Assembly (NCBI RefSeq): GCF_042675725.1
Contig: NZ_JBHTJN010000008.1
Span: 62,001 to 126,000 of the forward strand
Length of the DNA stretch: 64,000 bases
Direction of reading: 5' to 3'
Source of the DNA: Seminibacterium arietis
GTDB lineage: Bacteria > Pseudomonadota > Gammaproteobacteria > Enterobacterales > Pasteurellaceae
Part shown: positions 1 through 9,008 of the stretch, one piece after another
Layout of the letters: every line of letters starts with the position of its first letter
Numbering within the stretch: the first letter of the stretch is position 1
Position numbers and translations under genes: made by a program
The notes under the pieces: model-generated
Databases searched by the model: none
Seen by the model: the letters and a program-made list of their open reading frames with translations, nothing else
What the model was told of the DNA's origin: nothing

Positions 1-899
1 CAGAAATATCTAATCAAACAGAATTACAACGAGCTATTGCTTTAAATGCTAAAGTGATTGGGATTAATAATCGTGATTTGCGTGATATGTCAGTGAATTT
101 AGATCGTACTCCTCCATTTGCTATCCAAATTCCATCAGATCGTATTATTATTAGTGAATCTGGTATTTATCATCACGCTGAAGTTAAGCAGTTAAAAACG
201 TATGTACATGGTTTTTTAATTGGCGGTAGCTTGATGGAAAGTTACGACCTGAACAATTCAATACGAGCAATTATTTTTGGCGAAAATAAAGTCTGTGGAT
301 TAACTCGTCCACAAGATGTTAGAAAAGCGTATGCTAAAGGTGCATTATATGGTGGTTTAATTTTTGCAGAAACATCTCCACGTCAACTTTCATTACGTCA
401 AGCCCAAGAATTAGTAACTCAAGCTCCTTTACGTTTTGTTGCCGTTTTTCAAAATCAGCCAATTGAATTTATTGTTAAAATAGCTACTCAATTAAAGCTT
501 TTTGCAATACAGTTACATGGTTCCGAAAGTGCTGAATTTATTACCTCACTTCGTCAACAGCTACCGCCAACCTGCCAAATCTGGAAAACTATTTCAGTGC
601 AAAATGATGATAAAAGTGCGGTACAAATTGAAAAAAATTTAATGATAGATCGCTATGTATTTGATACTAAAACTAAACACCAACAAGGTGGCACAGGGCT
701 AACTTTCGATTGGTCGCTAATTCCTACTAAATTAAAGACTAAAGTCATGCTAGCTGGAGGCCTAAATTTAGAAAACATTGATATTGCACTCAATCAAGCA
801 TGTTTAGGACTTGATCTTAACTCAGGCGTTGAAAGTAATGTCGGTGTAAAAGACGAAAAAAAATTGAACGATATTTTTTCTAAAATATTAGATAACTAA
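1..899 (+). CDS. trpC: TrpCF, bifunctional indole-3-glycerol-phosphate synthase / phosphoribosylanthranilate isomerase (5' end cut by window)
   Basis: Catalyses two consecutive cytoplasmic steps of tryptophan synthesis: PRA isomerisation (TrpF) and ring closure to indole-glycerol phosphate (TrpC). The frame is open from base 3. The GTG at 54 is an internal valine of the family motif KVIGINNRDL, so it is not a start. The last part of the IGPS barrel (ISESGIYH, then IGGSLM) is followed by the PRAI barrel (KVCGLTRPQDV, the terminal MLAGGLNLENI region and a catalytic-type Asp in LDLNSGVES). About 300 residues are visible of a family length near 450-480. trpB follows after 18 bp, so the genes are probably one operon. 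Confidence 0.95.
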   Translation, partial: EISNQTELQRAIALNAKVIGINNRDLRDMSVNLDRTPPFAIQIPSDRIIISESGIYHHAEVKQLKTYVHGFLIGGSLMESYDLNNSIRAIIFGENKVCGLTRPQDVRKAYAKGALYGGLIFAETSPRQLSLRQAQELVTQAPLRFVAVFQNQPIEFIVKIATQLKLFAIQLHGSESAEFITSLRQQLPPTCQIWKTISVQNDDKSAVQIEKNLMIDRYVFDTKTKHQQGGTGLTFDWSLIPTKLKTKVMLAGGLNLENIDIALNQACLGLDLNSGVESNVGVKDEKKLNDIFSKILDN

Positions 900-917
900 T
901 AAAATAAAGGAGCAATT

Positions 918-2114
918 ATGTCAGATACTTTATTAAATCCTTATTTTGGTGAGTTTGGTGGTATGTACGTACCTGAAATTCTGGTTCCAGTATTACAACA
1001 ATTAGAAAAGGCTTTTGTCGAAGCACAGCAGGATCTTGAATTTCAGAGAGAATTTCAGGATCTATTAAAAAATTATGCAGGTCGCCCAACAGCTTTAACA
1101 TTATGTCGTAATCTCACTAAAGGGACTAAAACTAAACTCTATTTAAAACGTGAAGATTTACTACATGGCGGAGCACATAAAACTAATCAAGTATTAGGGC
1201 AAATTCTACTTGCTAAGCGTATGGGAAAAACTCGTATTATTGCTGAAACGGGGGCTGGTCAACATGGCGTGGCAACCGCATTAGCATGTGCGATGCTGAG
1301 CATGCCTTGCCGTATATATATGGGAGAAAAAGACATTAAACGTCAATCACCAAATGTATTTCGAATGCGACTAATGGGAGCTGAAGTAATTGCTGTAGAA
1401 AAAGGCTCTCGTTCACTAAAAGATGCCTGTTGTGAAGCTATGCGTGATTGGGCTGCAAATTATGAAACAACGCATTATTTATTAGGTACCGCTGCTGGTC
1501 CTCATCCTTTTCCAACTATCGTACGTGAATTTCAAAAAATGATAGGAGAAGAAACTAAACGTCAACTTTTTGAAAAAGAAGGACGTTTACCCGACGCAGT
1601 GATAGCGGCTGTAGGTGGAGGATCAAACGCAATTGGAATGTTTACAGATTTTATTGAAGAAAAATCTGTTCGTTTGATTGGTGTTGAACCAGCAGGAAAA
1701 GGGATCAAAACAGGACAACATGGAGCTCCGTTAAAACATGGTTCAGTTGGCATTTATTTTGGTATGAAATCACCGCTCATGCAAACAGAAGATGGACAAA
1801 TTGAAGAATCTTATAGTATTTCAGCTGGACTTGATTTCCCTTCTGTTGGTCCTCAACATGCTTACCTTAATGCTTGTGGACGAGCTGAATATGAAAGTAT
1901 CACAGATGATGAAGCTCTTGATGCTTTCCAGCAATTGGCTCAACATGAAGGTATAATTCCTGCTTTGGAAAGCTCGCATGCTGTCGCGTTTGCATTAAAA
2001 ATGATCAAAGAAAATCCCAATCAAGAACAACTGTTAGTTGTAAATCTGTCAGGACGTGGCGATAAAGACATTTTTACAGTAAATGATATTTTAACAACTC
2101 AGGGGAAATTTTAA
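918..2114 (+). CDS. trpB: Tryptophan synthase beta chain
   Basis: Condenses indole, channelled from TrpA, with serine to give tryptophan; PLP-dependent, alpha2-beta2 complex. The protein has 398 residues, the usual length. The PLP lysine is K88 in GGAHKTNQ, and the phosphate-binding glycine loop is VGGGSNAIG near residue 232. The start ATG has a strong AAAGGAG ribosome site 8 bases upstream. The stop overlaps the trpA start in TAATG, which implies translational coupling and equimolar output with trpA. Confidence 0.98.
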   Translation: MSDTLLNPYFGEFGGMYVPEILVPVLQQLEKAFVEAQQDLEFQREFQDLLKNYAGRPTALTLCRNLTKGTKTKLYLKREDLLHGGAHKTNQVLGQILLAKRMGKTRIIAETGAGQHGVATALACAMLSMPCRIYMGEKDIKRQSPNVFRMRLMGAEVIAVEKGSRSLKDACCEAMRDWAANYETTHYLLGTAAGPHPFPTIVREFQKMIGEETKRQLFEKEGRLPDAVIAAVGGGSNAIGMFTDFIEEKSVRLIGVEPAGKGIKTGQHGAPLKHGSVGIYFGMKSPLMQTEDGQIEESYSISAGLDFPSVGPQHAYLNACGRAEYESITDDEALDAFQQLAQHEGIIPALESSHAVAFALKMIKENPNQEQLLVVNLSGRGDKDIFTVNDILTTQGKF

Positions 2115-2923
2115 TGAAAACAAGATTTAATCAATTATTTACGCAGCTAGCAGAAAAACAACAAGGTTGTTTTGTACCTTTCGTTACGCTATGCGATCCT
2201 GATTTTGACCGTTCTTTCGATATTATTTGTACGCTTATAGAAAATGGAGCAGACGCCTTAGAATTAGGTTTCCCTTTTTCTGATCCCATGCTCGATGGAC
2301 CTGTGATCCAAGCTGCAAACAATCGAGCCTTAAACGCAAACTGTAGTACAAAAGAAAGCTTTGAATTGGTTAAAAAAGTGCGGTCAAAATATCCTAATAT
2401 TCCAATTGGATTGTTATTATGTGCCAATTTAATTTATGCTCAAGGATTAAATAATTTTTATCGACAATGTGCAGAGGTAGGTGTCGATGCTGTACTAGTT
2501 GCAGATATTCCTTTATTTGCTGCTCAACCTTATATTCAAGCTGCACAAAAGTATCATATCCAACCAGTGTTTATTTGCCCACCAAATGCAAGTGATGAAA
2601 CTATTCAAAATGTTGCACAATATAGTAAAGGCTATACTTATTTAGTCTCTCGTTCAGGAATTACAGGAGCAGAAAATCAACATTGTGCGACTAATTTAGA
2701 TCATTTAATCGAAAAACTCACCGCACTTAATGCTCCTCCAATTTTGCAAGGCTTTGGAATATCAACGACAGAACAAGTAAAAAATGCTATTCGATTAGGT
2801 GCTAAAGGTGCAATTTCAGGTTCTGCTACGGTAAAAATCATTGAAGATAATTTAAATAATCACGTTAACTGCCTAAAAGAATTAGCAATTTTTGTAAAAA
2901 AAATGAAACAAGCAACACTTTAA
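2114..2923 (+). CDS. trpA: Tryptophan synthase alpha chain
   Basis: Cleaves indole-3-glycerol phosphate to indole and glyceraldehyde-3-phosphate and passes indole to TrpB. It has 269 residues. The two catalytic acids are seen as E50 in ALELGFPFSDP and D61 in MLDGP, one position later than in the Salmonella enzyme. The phosphate-binding GFGIS and ISGSA loops lie near the C-terminus. The start shares one base with the trpB stop. A weak hairpin follows directly, and this is probably the last gene of the trp operon. Confidence 0.97.
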   Translation: MKTRFNQLFTQLAEKQQGCFVPFVTLCDPDFDRSFDIICTLIENGADALELGFPFSDPMLDGPVIQAANNRALNANCSTKESFELVKKVRSKYPNIPIGLLLCANLIYAQGLNNFYRQCAEVGVDAVLVADIPLFAAQPYIQAAQKYHIQPVFICPPNASDETIQNVAQYSKGYTYLVSRSGITGAENQHCATNLDHLIEKLTALNAPPILQGFGISTTEQVKNAIRLGAKGAISGSATVKIIEDNLNNHVNCLKELAIFVKKMKQATL

Positions 2924-2948
2924 TTCTTCTTTTAAAAAGAATTTTATT
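2922..2948 (+). terminator. Weak intrinsic terminator after trpA
   Basis: AATTCTT (2922-2928) pairs with AAGAATT (2937-2943) and is followed by a T-rich run. The 7-bp AT-rich stem makes this a modest candidate. Confidence 0.45.
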
Positions 2949-2964
2949 CTAAATGTAAAATTCT

Positions 2965-2993
2965 TTATTTAATTTATTGAGTTACTATATAAT
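2965..2993 (+). promoter_or_regulatory. Candidate promoter for the M20 amidohydrolase gene
   Basis: A perfect -10 TATAAT lies at 2988-2993, 36 bases before the gene start. The -35 at 17-bp spacing (TTATTT, 2965-2970) is poor, so the call rests on the -10. Confidence 0.45.
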
Positions 2994-3028
2994 ACGGTTG
3001 CGTACATTAAATACTCAAAGAGGATAAT

Positions 3029-4219
3029 ATGTCTTATTTAGAAAAAGCAAAAAGATTTTTTAATGAAGCACAAGCAGTAAGAAGACAAATACATGAAAAT
3101 CCTGAAATAGGTTTTAAGTTGCCACAAACAATAAAATTAATTAAACAGAAACTGGATGAACATAATATTTCTTACAGTCATTTAGGCGATACAGATGCAA
3201 TCGTAGGAACATTAGGCGATGCAAAAAAAGGTAAAACTTTACTGCTTAGAGCTGATATGGATGCCATACCAATGCTAGAAGAGGCTGGTCTAGAATTTTC
3301 TTCTAAAAAAGATTGTGCTCATCTTTGTGGACATGATATGCACGCAACATCATTACTTGTCGCCCTTATTATGCTAAAAGAAGATGAAGATAAATTAAAC
3401 GGACAAATTAAATTTTTATTCCAACCTGCTGAAGAAACTCTAAACGGTGGCAAGTTAATGCTAGAAAGTGGCATACTTGAAAATCCTAAGCCCGATGCTG
3501 GTATGGCTATACATATGTGGCCTAGTGGAGAAAAATTAGGAATATTAATAAATAAACAAGAAGCTCTTTGCTCTGCACTAAATTTTAAAATAGAAATTGA
3601 AGGTAAAGGGGCTCACGGAGCATTGCCTTATACTGGAATTGATCCTGTATTTGTTGCTTCACAAATAATTAATGGAGCAAATGCAATTTTATCAAGAGAA
3701 TTGCCATCTAACAGAGGGGCATCAATTTCTATGGGATATATTAATGCTCTAGGTGGTGCTATAAATATAATTCCACCTAAAGTATATATAGAGGGAACTT
3801 CAAGATCTTTATATGGTGATTCAGCTCAGCTTGTAGCAGAAAGACTTCCCGAAATAGTAGAACATATTGGAAAAGCATTTAGAGCAAAAACTAAGTATGA
3901 AGTAGTTGCAAATGCACCTGCACTTACTAATACACCAGCTATGTCAGCCCTTGTAAAAGAATCAGCAGAACAAGTTTTAGGCGATAATTACGAAATAAAA
4001 TATATAGAACCCGCACTTGCATCAGAAGATTATGCTTACATAGCAAGCGAATTACCTGAATCTTGTTACTTCTTTGTATCTTGTCCACTTCCTGATAAAG
4101 ATGGAAATGTCTTTGCAGTGCACCATCCTAAAGTTGTTTTTAATGAAGAAGCTCTCATAATTGGACCTGCTACAATGGCTCAAGCTGCGGTAAACTGGTT
4201 AAATAAACATTCTCTTTAA
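3029..4219 (+). CDS. M20 family metallo-amidohydrolase (N-acyl amino acid amidohydrolase / hippurate hydrolase type)
   Basis: Predicted cytoplasmic zinc or manganese hydrolase that removes an acyl group from an N-acyl amino acid; the substrate cannot be read from sequence. The 396-residue protein carries the M20D signature: RQIHENPEIGF, the metal ligands C100 and H102 in LCGHDMHA, E135-E136 in PAEETLNGG, H163 in AIHMWP, and a C-terminal HHP. The dimerisation domain (GKGAHGALPYTG) lies mid-protein. RBS GAGGA precedes the ATG. All nine arginines are coded by AGA and isoleucine is often ATA, unlike the flanking genes, which prefer CGT/CGA. There is no USS inside. This suggests transfer from a low-GC donor such as a Fusobacterium or Firmicute. 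Confidence 0.88.
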   Translation: MSYLEKAKRFFNEAQAVRRQIHENPEIGFKLPQTIKLIKQKLDEHNISYSHLGDTDAIVGTLGDAKKGKTLLLRADMDAIPMLEEAGLEFSSKKDCAHLCGHDMHATSLLVALIMLKEDEDKLNGQIKFLFQPAEETLNGGKLMLESGILENPKPDAGMAIHMWPSGEKLGILINKQEALCSALNFKIEIEGKGAHGALPYTGIDPVFVASQIINGANAILSRELPSNRGASISMGYINALGGAINIIPPKVYIEGTSRSLYGDSAQLVAERLPEIVEHIGKAFRAKTKYEVVANAPALTNTPAMSALVKESAEQVLGDNYEIKYIEPALASEDYAYIASELPESCYFFVSCPLPDKDGNVFAVHHPKVVFNEEALIIGPATMAQAAVNWLNKHSL

Positions 4220-4234
4220 CACGAGTAAATATAA

Positions 4235-4840
4235 ATGGAAATAAATATAGTTATATTTCTGGAATTAATAGGCACCGTAGCATTCGCTGTTTCAGGTGCT
4301 AAAGTTGCAATTCAGGAAAAAATGGATTTATTGGGAATTTGTATACTAGGCGTTACTACAGCCGTAGGGGGAGGTATTATACGAGATATTATTTTAGGCA
4401 TAACACCACCAGCTGCTTTTCAGCAACCGATTTATATTACCGTAGCTTTAATAATATCTTTTTTAACTTTTTTGCTAGATGATAAAAAAATTTTTAATAT
4501 TAATAATCGATTTTATTCCTTTATTGACGCCCTTGGTCTTGCCGTATTTACAATAGTAGGTGCTTTAGCTGGAGTTTCTAGTGGAAATATGTTTTTAATT
4601 ATTTTTGTTGGAACGACTACAGGTGTAGGTGGCGGTGTTATGAGAGATGTTTTTGCGAGCAGAAATCCTATAATTTTTCAAAAAAATGTTTATGCCACAG
4701 CCTCTTTAATTGGTGTTATTGCATTTACTTTAATACAAAAATACAATCAAAACTTGGCTGCTATTCTTGGAGGAACTATTATTTTCTTTCTTAGAGCTTT
4801 AGCACTTAAATTCAATTGGGAGTTACCAAAAGCTAAATAA
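4235..4840 (+). CDS. UPF0126/TRIC-type integral membrane protein (YadS-like)
   Basis: The 201-residue protein has six or seven hydrophobic segments and two copies of the UPF0126 repeat, each with the kinked-helix motif (VGGGIIRDI near 47 and VGGGVMRDV near 133). The family is bacterial TRIC-related, and some members are described as glycine or cation transporters; the substrate here is unknown. It starts 15 bp after the M20 gene and the two are probably co-transcribed, so it could carry a product or substrate of that hydrolase (inference). The ribosome site is weak. Arginine codons are mixed, less extreme than in the M20 gene. Confidence 0.82.
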   Translation: MEINIVIFLELIGTVAFAVSGAKVAIQEKMDLLGICILGVTTAVGGGIIRDIILGITPPAAFQQPIYITVALIISFLTFLLDDKKIFNINNRFYSFIDALGLAVFTIVGALAGVSSGNMFLIIFVGTTTGVGGGVMRDVFASRNPIIFQKNVYATASLIGVIAFTLIQKYNQNLAAILGGTIIFFLRALALKFNWELPKAK

Positions 4841-5037
4841 GTCCAAGTTTACTTAAATGTTCAGAAAATTCGCATGTTTTATACTATCATCATGTTAATC
4901 CATTCTGTAATTCTAAGATATAGCTGAAGATATAATTATCACAGAGATGACATAGATTTTACTCAATTGATTTCTATTTCCTCCTTAGTTATTTTTCAGT
5001 TATACTGACCTGTCAAACTACATTGGAGCAGTAAATA

Positions 5038-5721
5038 ATGAAAAAAATTGAGCAACTTTTTGCCAATAACTATAGTTGGGCAACTCGCATGAAGGAGGAA
5101 AATTCCAATTATTTTCAAGAACTAGCAGATCATCAAACACCAAGCTATTTATGGATTGGCTGTTCTGATAGCCGTGTTCCAGCTGAGAAATTAACTAACT
5201 TAGGACCTGGTGATCTATTTGTACATCGTAATGTAGCAAATCAAGTGATTCATACTGATTTAAACTGTTTATCAGTAGTACAATATGCTGTTGATGTGCT
5301 AGATATTGAGCATATAATAATTTGTGGCCATACTAACTGCGGTGGAATTAAAGCAGCAATGTCACAGCAAGATTTAGGATTAATCAATAATTGGCTATTG
5401 CATATTCGTGATATTTGGTTCAAACATAGTCACTTACTTGGTAAAATGTCGCCAGAAAAACGAGCCGATATGCTGACAAAACTAAATGTTGTCGAGCAAG
5501 TTTATAACTTAGGACGCTCCTCAATTGTTAAATCAGCTTGGCAGCGAAATAAAAAATTATCTTTACATGGTTGGGTATATGATGTGAACGATGGTTTTCT
5601 AGTCGATCAAGGAATGATAGCAACAAGCAGAGAAAGCTTAGAAATCAGCTACTTAAATGCTATTGCAAGAATGTTAAAATTAAATGAAGAAGATATGTTA
5701 AAAAAAGAACATCAGAAATAA
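5038..5721 (+). CDS. can: Beta-class carbonic anhydrase
   Basis: Interconverts CO2 and bicarbonate in the cytoplasm and supplies bicarbonate for carboxylations. The 227 residues align without gaps with the known active site of the H. influenzae enzyme HICA: zinc ligands C42, H98 and C101, and the D44-R46 dyad. Residues W39, R64 and Y181 of the allosteric bicarbonate pocket are also present, so pH and bicarbonate regulation of the HICA type is expected. GGAGCAG precedes the ATG. The bicarbonate-using PurK is encoded next, which is a plausible functional link. Confidence 0.97.
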   Translation: MKKIEQLFANNYSWATRMKEENSNYFQELADHQTPSYLWIGCSDSRVPAEKLTNLGPGDLFVHRNVANQVIHTDLNCLSVVQYAVDVLDIEHIIICGHTNCGGIKAAMSQQDLGLINNWLLHIRDIWFKHSHLLGKMSPEKRADMLTKLNVVEQVYNLGRSSIVKSAWQRNKKLSLHGWVYDVNDGFLVDQGMIATSRESLEISYLNAIARMLKLNEEDMLKKEHQK

Positions 5722-5786
5722 CCGCACTTTTCCTTATTATTTATTATTGAATAATTATTTGAACACAACATTAAAAAGGATTATAC

Positions 5787-6869
5787 ATGCAAAAAAGTAC
5801 TTTATACCCTACAATTTATGTTTTGGGTAATGGTCAGTTAGGGCAAATGTTACGTTATGCAGGTGCACCTTTAGATATTGATGTACAACCATTAGCATTT
5901 ACTGAACCATTGTTCGTTCTTCCTGATGACGCAATAATCACCACTGAAATTGAACGTTGGGAAAAAACACCACTTACAGAGATGTTAGCAAATCATCCTC
6001 AGTTTATTAATCGTAATGTATTTAGTTTGCTAGCAGATCGATTCTCTCAAAAAAAGCTTCTTGATGAATTAAATTTGTCTACCTCACCATGGTGTACTTT
6101 AGAGAGTTTAGGTGAATGGCAACATATTTTTGATCAAATTGGTGAAAAAGTCGTAGTAAAACGTCGTACAGGCGGGTATGATGGACGTGGACAATGGATT
6201 ATTTCAAAAGAAAATCAACAAATTATTACTAAAGATCTGGTTAATAATGTTATTGTAGAAAAATTTATTCCTTTTGATTATGAAATATCACTAGTCGGAG
6301 CAAGATTTAAAAATGGTGATACTCGATTTTATTCTATAACTCATAATTTACAGCAAGATGGCATTTTGCGTTACAGCGTCACTGATATTGATTTAAATTC
6401 ATTACTACAACAAAAAGCGGAACAAATGCTGTCAAAAATTATGCATAAATTAGAGTACGTCGGGGTCATGGCAATGGAATGCTTTGTTATCAACGAAAAC
6501 TTGCTTATTAATGAACTAGCTCCTCGTGTACATAATAGTGGACATTGGACACAATCAGGTTGTGTAATTAGTCAATTTGAATTACATTTACGTGCTTTAT
6601 TAGATCTCCCTACTCCACCGCTACAAACTATAATGCCAAGTGTTATGGTCAATCTAATTGGCACAGCACATAATAGTCAATGGCTTAGTTTGCCCTTTGT
6701 TCAATTACATTGGTATGGTAAAACAGTTCGTCAAGGTCGTAAAGTTGGGCATATCAATTTATCACATCCAAATAAAAAAGTGTTGCTAAACCAATTAGAA
6801 CAATTAGGTCAAATGTTACCTGTTGATTATCAATCGGGGTTAAATTGGGTGATTGAAAAATTGAGTTAA
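5787..6869 (+). CDS. purK: N5-carboxyaminoimidazole ribonucleotide synthase
   Basis: ATP-grasp enzyme of de novo purine synthesis: AIR + ATP + bicarbonate gives N5-CAIR, the substrate of PurE. The 360 residues include the N-terminal VLGNGQLGQM nucleotide loop, the ATP-grasp segment VVVKRRTGGYDGRGQ (near 122-137), the metal-binding acid in EKFIPFDYEIS, and NELAPRVHNSGHWTQ near 250. RBS AAAGGAT. In E. coli purE and purK form one operon; here purE lies 45 kb away with its own PurR box, and no PurR box was seen before purK. Confidence 0.96.
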   Translation: MQKSTLYPTIYVLGNGQLGQMLRYAGAPLDIDVQPLAFTEPLFVLPDDAIITTEIERWEKTPLTEMLANHPQFINRNVFSLLADRFSQKKLLDELNLSTSPWCTLESLGEWQHIFDQIGEKVVVKRRTGGYDGRGQWIISKENQQIITKDLVNNVIVEKFIPFDYEISLVGARFKNGDTRFYSITHNLQQDGILRYSVTDIDLNSLLQQKAEQMLSKIMHKLEYVGVMAMECFVINENLLINELAPRVHNSGHWTQSGCVISQFELHLRALLDLPTPPLQTIMPSVMVNLIGTAHNSQWLSLPFVQLHWYGKTVRQGRKVGHINLSHPNKKVLLNQLEQLGQMLPVDYQSGLNWVIEKLS

Positions 6870-6988
6870 CTTAAACAAAATCAAGCAGATTTTAATTAAA
6901 CAATTTATATTCAACAAAATTTTGTTAATATAATTCATTGGAAATAAAAATAACGTTAATACAACATACTATATAAGGACTAATCATT

Positions 6989-8179
6989 ATGTTTGAAAAC
7001 ATTCAAGCGGCTCCAGCTGATCCAATTTTAGGATTGGGAGAAGCTTTCAAATCAGAAACTCGAGCTAATAAAATTAATTTAGGTATTGGTGTTTACAAAG
7101 ACGCTAAAGGCAATACTCCGATTATGAAAGCTGTTAAAGAAGCAGAGAAGCTTTTGTTTACGACAGAAACGACAAAAAATTATTTAACAATTGATGGCAT
7201 TGCAGACTTCAATCAATTAACTCAGATACTTTTATTTGGTCAAGAATCCGAAGTTATTACGAAAAAACGAGCAAAAACAGTTCAAAGTTTAGGTGGTACA
7301 GGTGCATTAAGAATTGCAGCTGAATTTATCAAGCGTCAAACTAAGGCTCAAAATGTATGGATTAGCACGCCGACTTGGCCTAATCATAATGCTATTTTCA
7401 ATGCTGTAGGAATTACTATTCGTGAATATCGCTACTACGATGCTGAACGTAAGGCTTTGGATTGGGATAATTTGATAGAAGATCTCAATAATGCCAGTGA
7501 AGGCGATGTTGTGCTATTACATGGATGCTGTCACAATCCAACGGGAATTGATCTTACTCCTGCACAATGGCAAGAACTAGCACAAATGTCTGCACAAAAA
7601 GGCTGGTTACCATTATTTGATTTTGCCTATCAAGGGCTTGCTAATGGTTTAGATGAAGATGCGATAGGCTTACGCACTTTTGCTGCTAATCATAAAGAAT
7701 TATTGATTGCTAGCTCTTATTCTAAAAACTTCGGCTTATACAAGGAACGCGCTGGTGCTTTTACTTTAGTAGCTGAAAGTGAAGCTATTGCTGCAACCGC
7801 ATTAACACAAGTAAAATCTATTGTACGCACGCTTTACTCAAATCCTGCATCACATGGTGCAGCGACAGTAGCATTAGTACTTTCTGATGATAAGTTAAAG
7901 ACAGAATGGATAGCAGAATTAACTGAAATGCGTGAACGTATTAAAAAAATGCGTCATCTTTTTGTTGAATTATTAAAGCAATATGGTGCAAAACAAGACT
8001 TTGACTTTATCATTCAACAAAATGGTATGTTTTCATTTAGTGGCTTAACTCCAGAACAAGTAGATCGCTTAAAAAATGAATTTGCTGTCTATGCTGTACG
8101 CTCTGGACGGATTAACGTTGCTGGAATCACGGAAGATAATATTAATTATCTTTGTGAAAGTATTGTGAAAGTACTATAA
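6989..8179 (+). CDS. aspC: Aspartate / aromatic amino acid aminotransferase (AspC type)
   Basis: PLP-dependent transamination between aspartate and 2-oxoglutarate; family members also act on aromatic amino acids. The 396 residues match E. coli AspC in length and from the first residues (MFEN, then APADPILGL). The PLP lysine is in SSYSKNFGLYKERAGA (near 245). HGCCHNPTGID and the C-terminal arginine in VRSGRINVAG are present. RBS AAGGACT. It is monocistronic and closed by a strong USS-derived terminator. Confidence 0.95.
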   Translation: MFENIQAAPADPILGLGEAFKSETRANKINLGIGVYKDAKGNTPIMKAVKEAEKLLFTTETTKNYLTIDGIADFNQLTQILLFGQESEVITKKRAKTVQSLGGTGALRIAAEFIKRQTKAQNVWISTPTWPNHNAIFNAVGITIREYRYYDAERKALDWDNLIEDLNNASEGDVVLLHGCCHNPTGIDLTPAQWQELAQMSAQKGWLPLFDFAYQGLANGLDEDAIGLRTFAANHKELLIASSYSKNFGLYKERAGAFTLVAESEAIAATALTQVKSIVRTLYSNPASHGAATVALVLSDDKLKTEWIAELTEMRERIKKMRHLFVELLKQYGAKQDFDFIIQQNGMFSFSGLTPEQVDRLKNEFAVYAVRSGRINVAGITEDNINYLCESIVKVL

Positions 8180-8198
8180 CCTCAATATTTATTGCTAG

Positions 8199-8232
8199 AA
8201 ATCACCGCACTTTTAAAGTGCGGTGATTTTTC
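8199..8232. terminator. Terminator built from an inverted USS pair
   Basis: ACCGCACTT and AAGTGCGGT sit head to head inside a perfect 15-bp stem (8199-8213 with 8215-8229) followed by a T-run. It separates aspC (plus) from the convergent yadH-like gene (minus) and can serve both strands. Confidence 0.9.
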
Positions 8233-8240
8233 AACAAGTT

Positions 8241-9008
8241 TTAACTTTTCAAGCCTACTCCATGACTAATTAAATAGTAAGCAACGCTATAAAGAGCAAT
8301 AATAAAAATACTCAAAACACAAAAAGTGTAAATTAATCCAACGTCACTAATCCCAAGAAATCCATAGCGAAAACCATTAATCATATAAACAATAGGATTA
8401 AGTTTTGATACCCATTGCCAAAAGGTAGGTAATAAACTTATAGAATAAAAAACACCTCCTAAATAAGTAAGAGGTGTTAAAACAAAAGTAGGAATAATGC
8501 TAATATCATCGAAAGAACGAGCAAAAATAGCATTAATTAAACCGCCCAAAGCAAAAACAGCCGTAGTCATCACTAAAGTGCAAAATACAATCGACCATGA
8601 ATAAACATCAAAAGAAACAAAACATAATGCTACGATAGTAACTAATCCCCCAACGCATAAACCTCGAGCAATGCCACCAGAAATATACCCTAAAATAATG
8701 ACGTGAGTTGAAGTAGGTGAAATTAATAATTCCTCTACATTGCGAACAAATTTTGTACTGTAAAAAGATGATGCTACATTAGTAAAAGAATTCGTTAATG
8801 ATGACATCATAATTAAGCCTGGTACAATAAATTGCATGTAGCTAAAACCACTCATCTGCCCAATACGACTACCAATCAACTGTCCAAAAATAACAAAATA
8901 TAAAGTCATAGTAATAACTGGAGGCACTAGCGTTTGTATCCAAATTCGCATAAATCGTCTAATTTCTTTCGTAACGATAGTTTGATAAGCAACCCAAGTT
9001 AAATTCAT
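8241..9008 (-). CDS. yadH: ABC-2 type transporter permease (YadH-like)
   Basis: Inner-membrane permease of 255 residues with about six hydrophobic segments and the ABC-2 signature around PLTYLGGVFYSISLLP (near 185-200). It pairs with the ATPase encoded immediately upstream on the minus strand; the two frames overlap by 4 bp. The YadGH family is an exporter of undetermined substrate. Confidence 0.9.
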   Translation of the reverse strand: MNLTWVAYQTIVTKEIRRFMRIWIQTLVPPVITMTLYFVIFGQLIGSRIGQMSGFSYMQFIVPGLIMMSSLTNSFTNVASSFYSTKFVRNVEELLISPTSTHVIILGYISGGIARGLCVGGLVTIVALCFVSFDVYSWSIVFCTLVMTTAVFALGGLINAIFARSFDDISIIPTFVLTPLTYLGGVFYSISLLPTFWQWVSKLNPIVYMINGFRYGFLGISDVGLIYTFCVLSIFIIALYSVAYYLISHGVGLKS

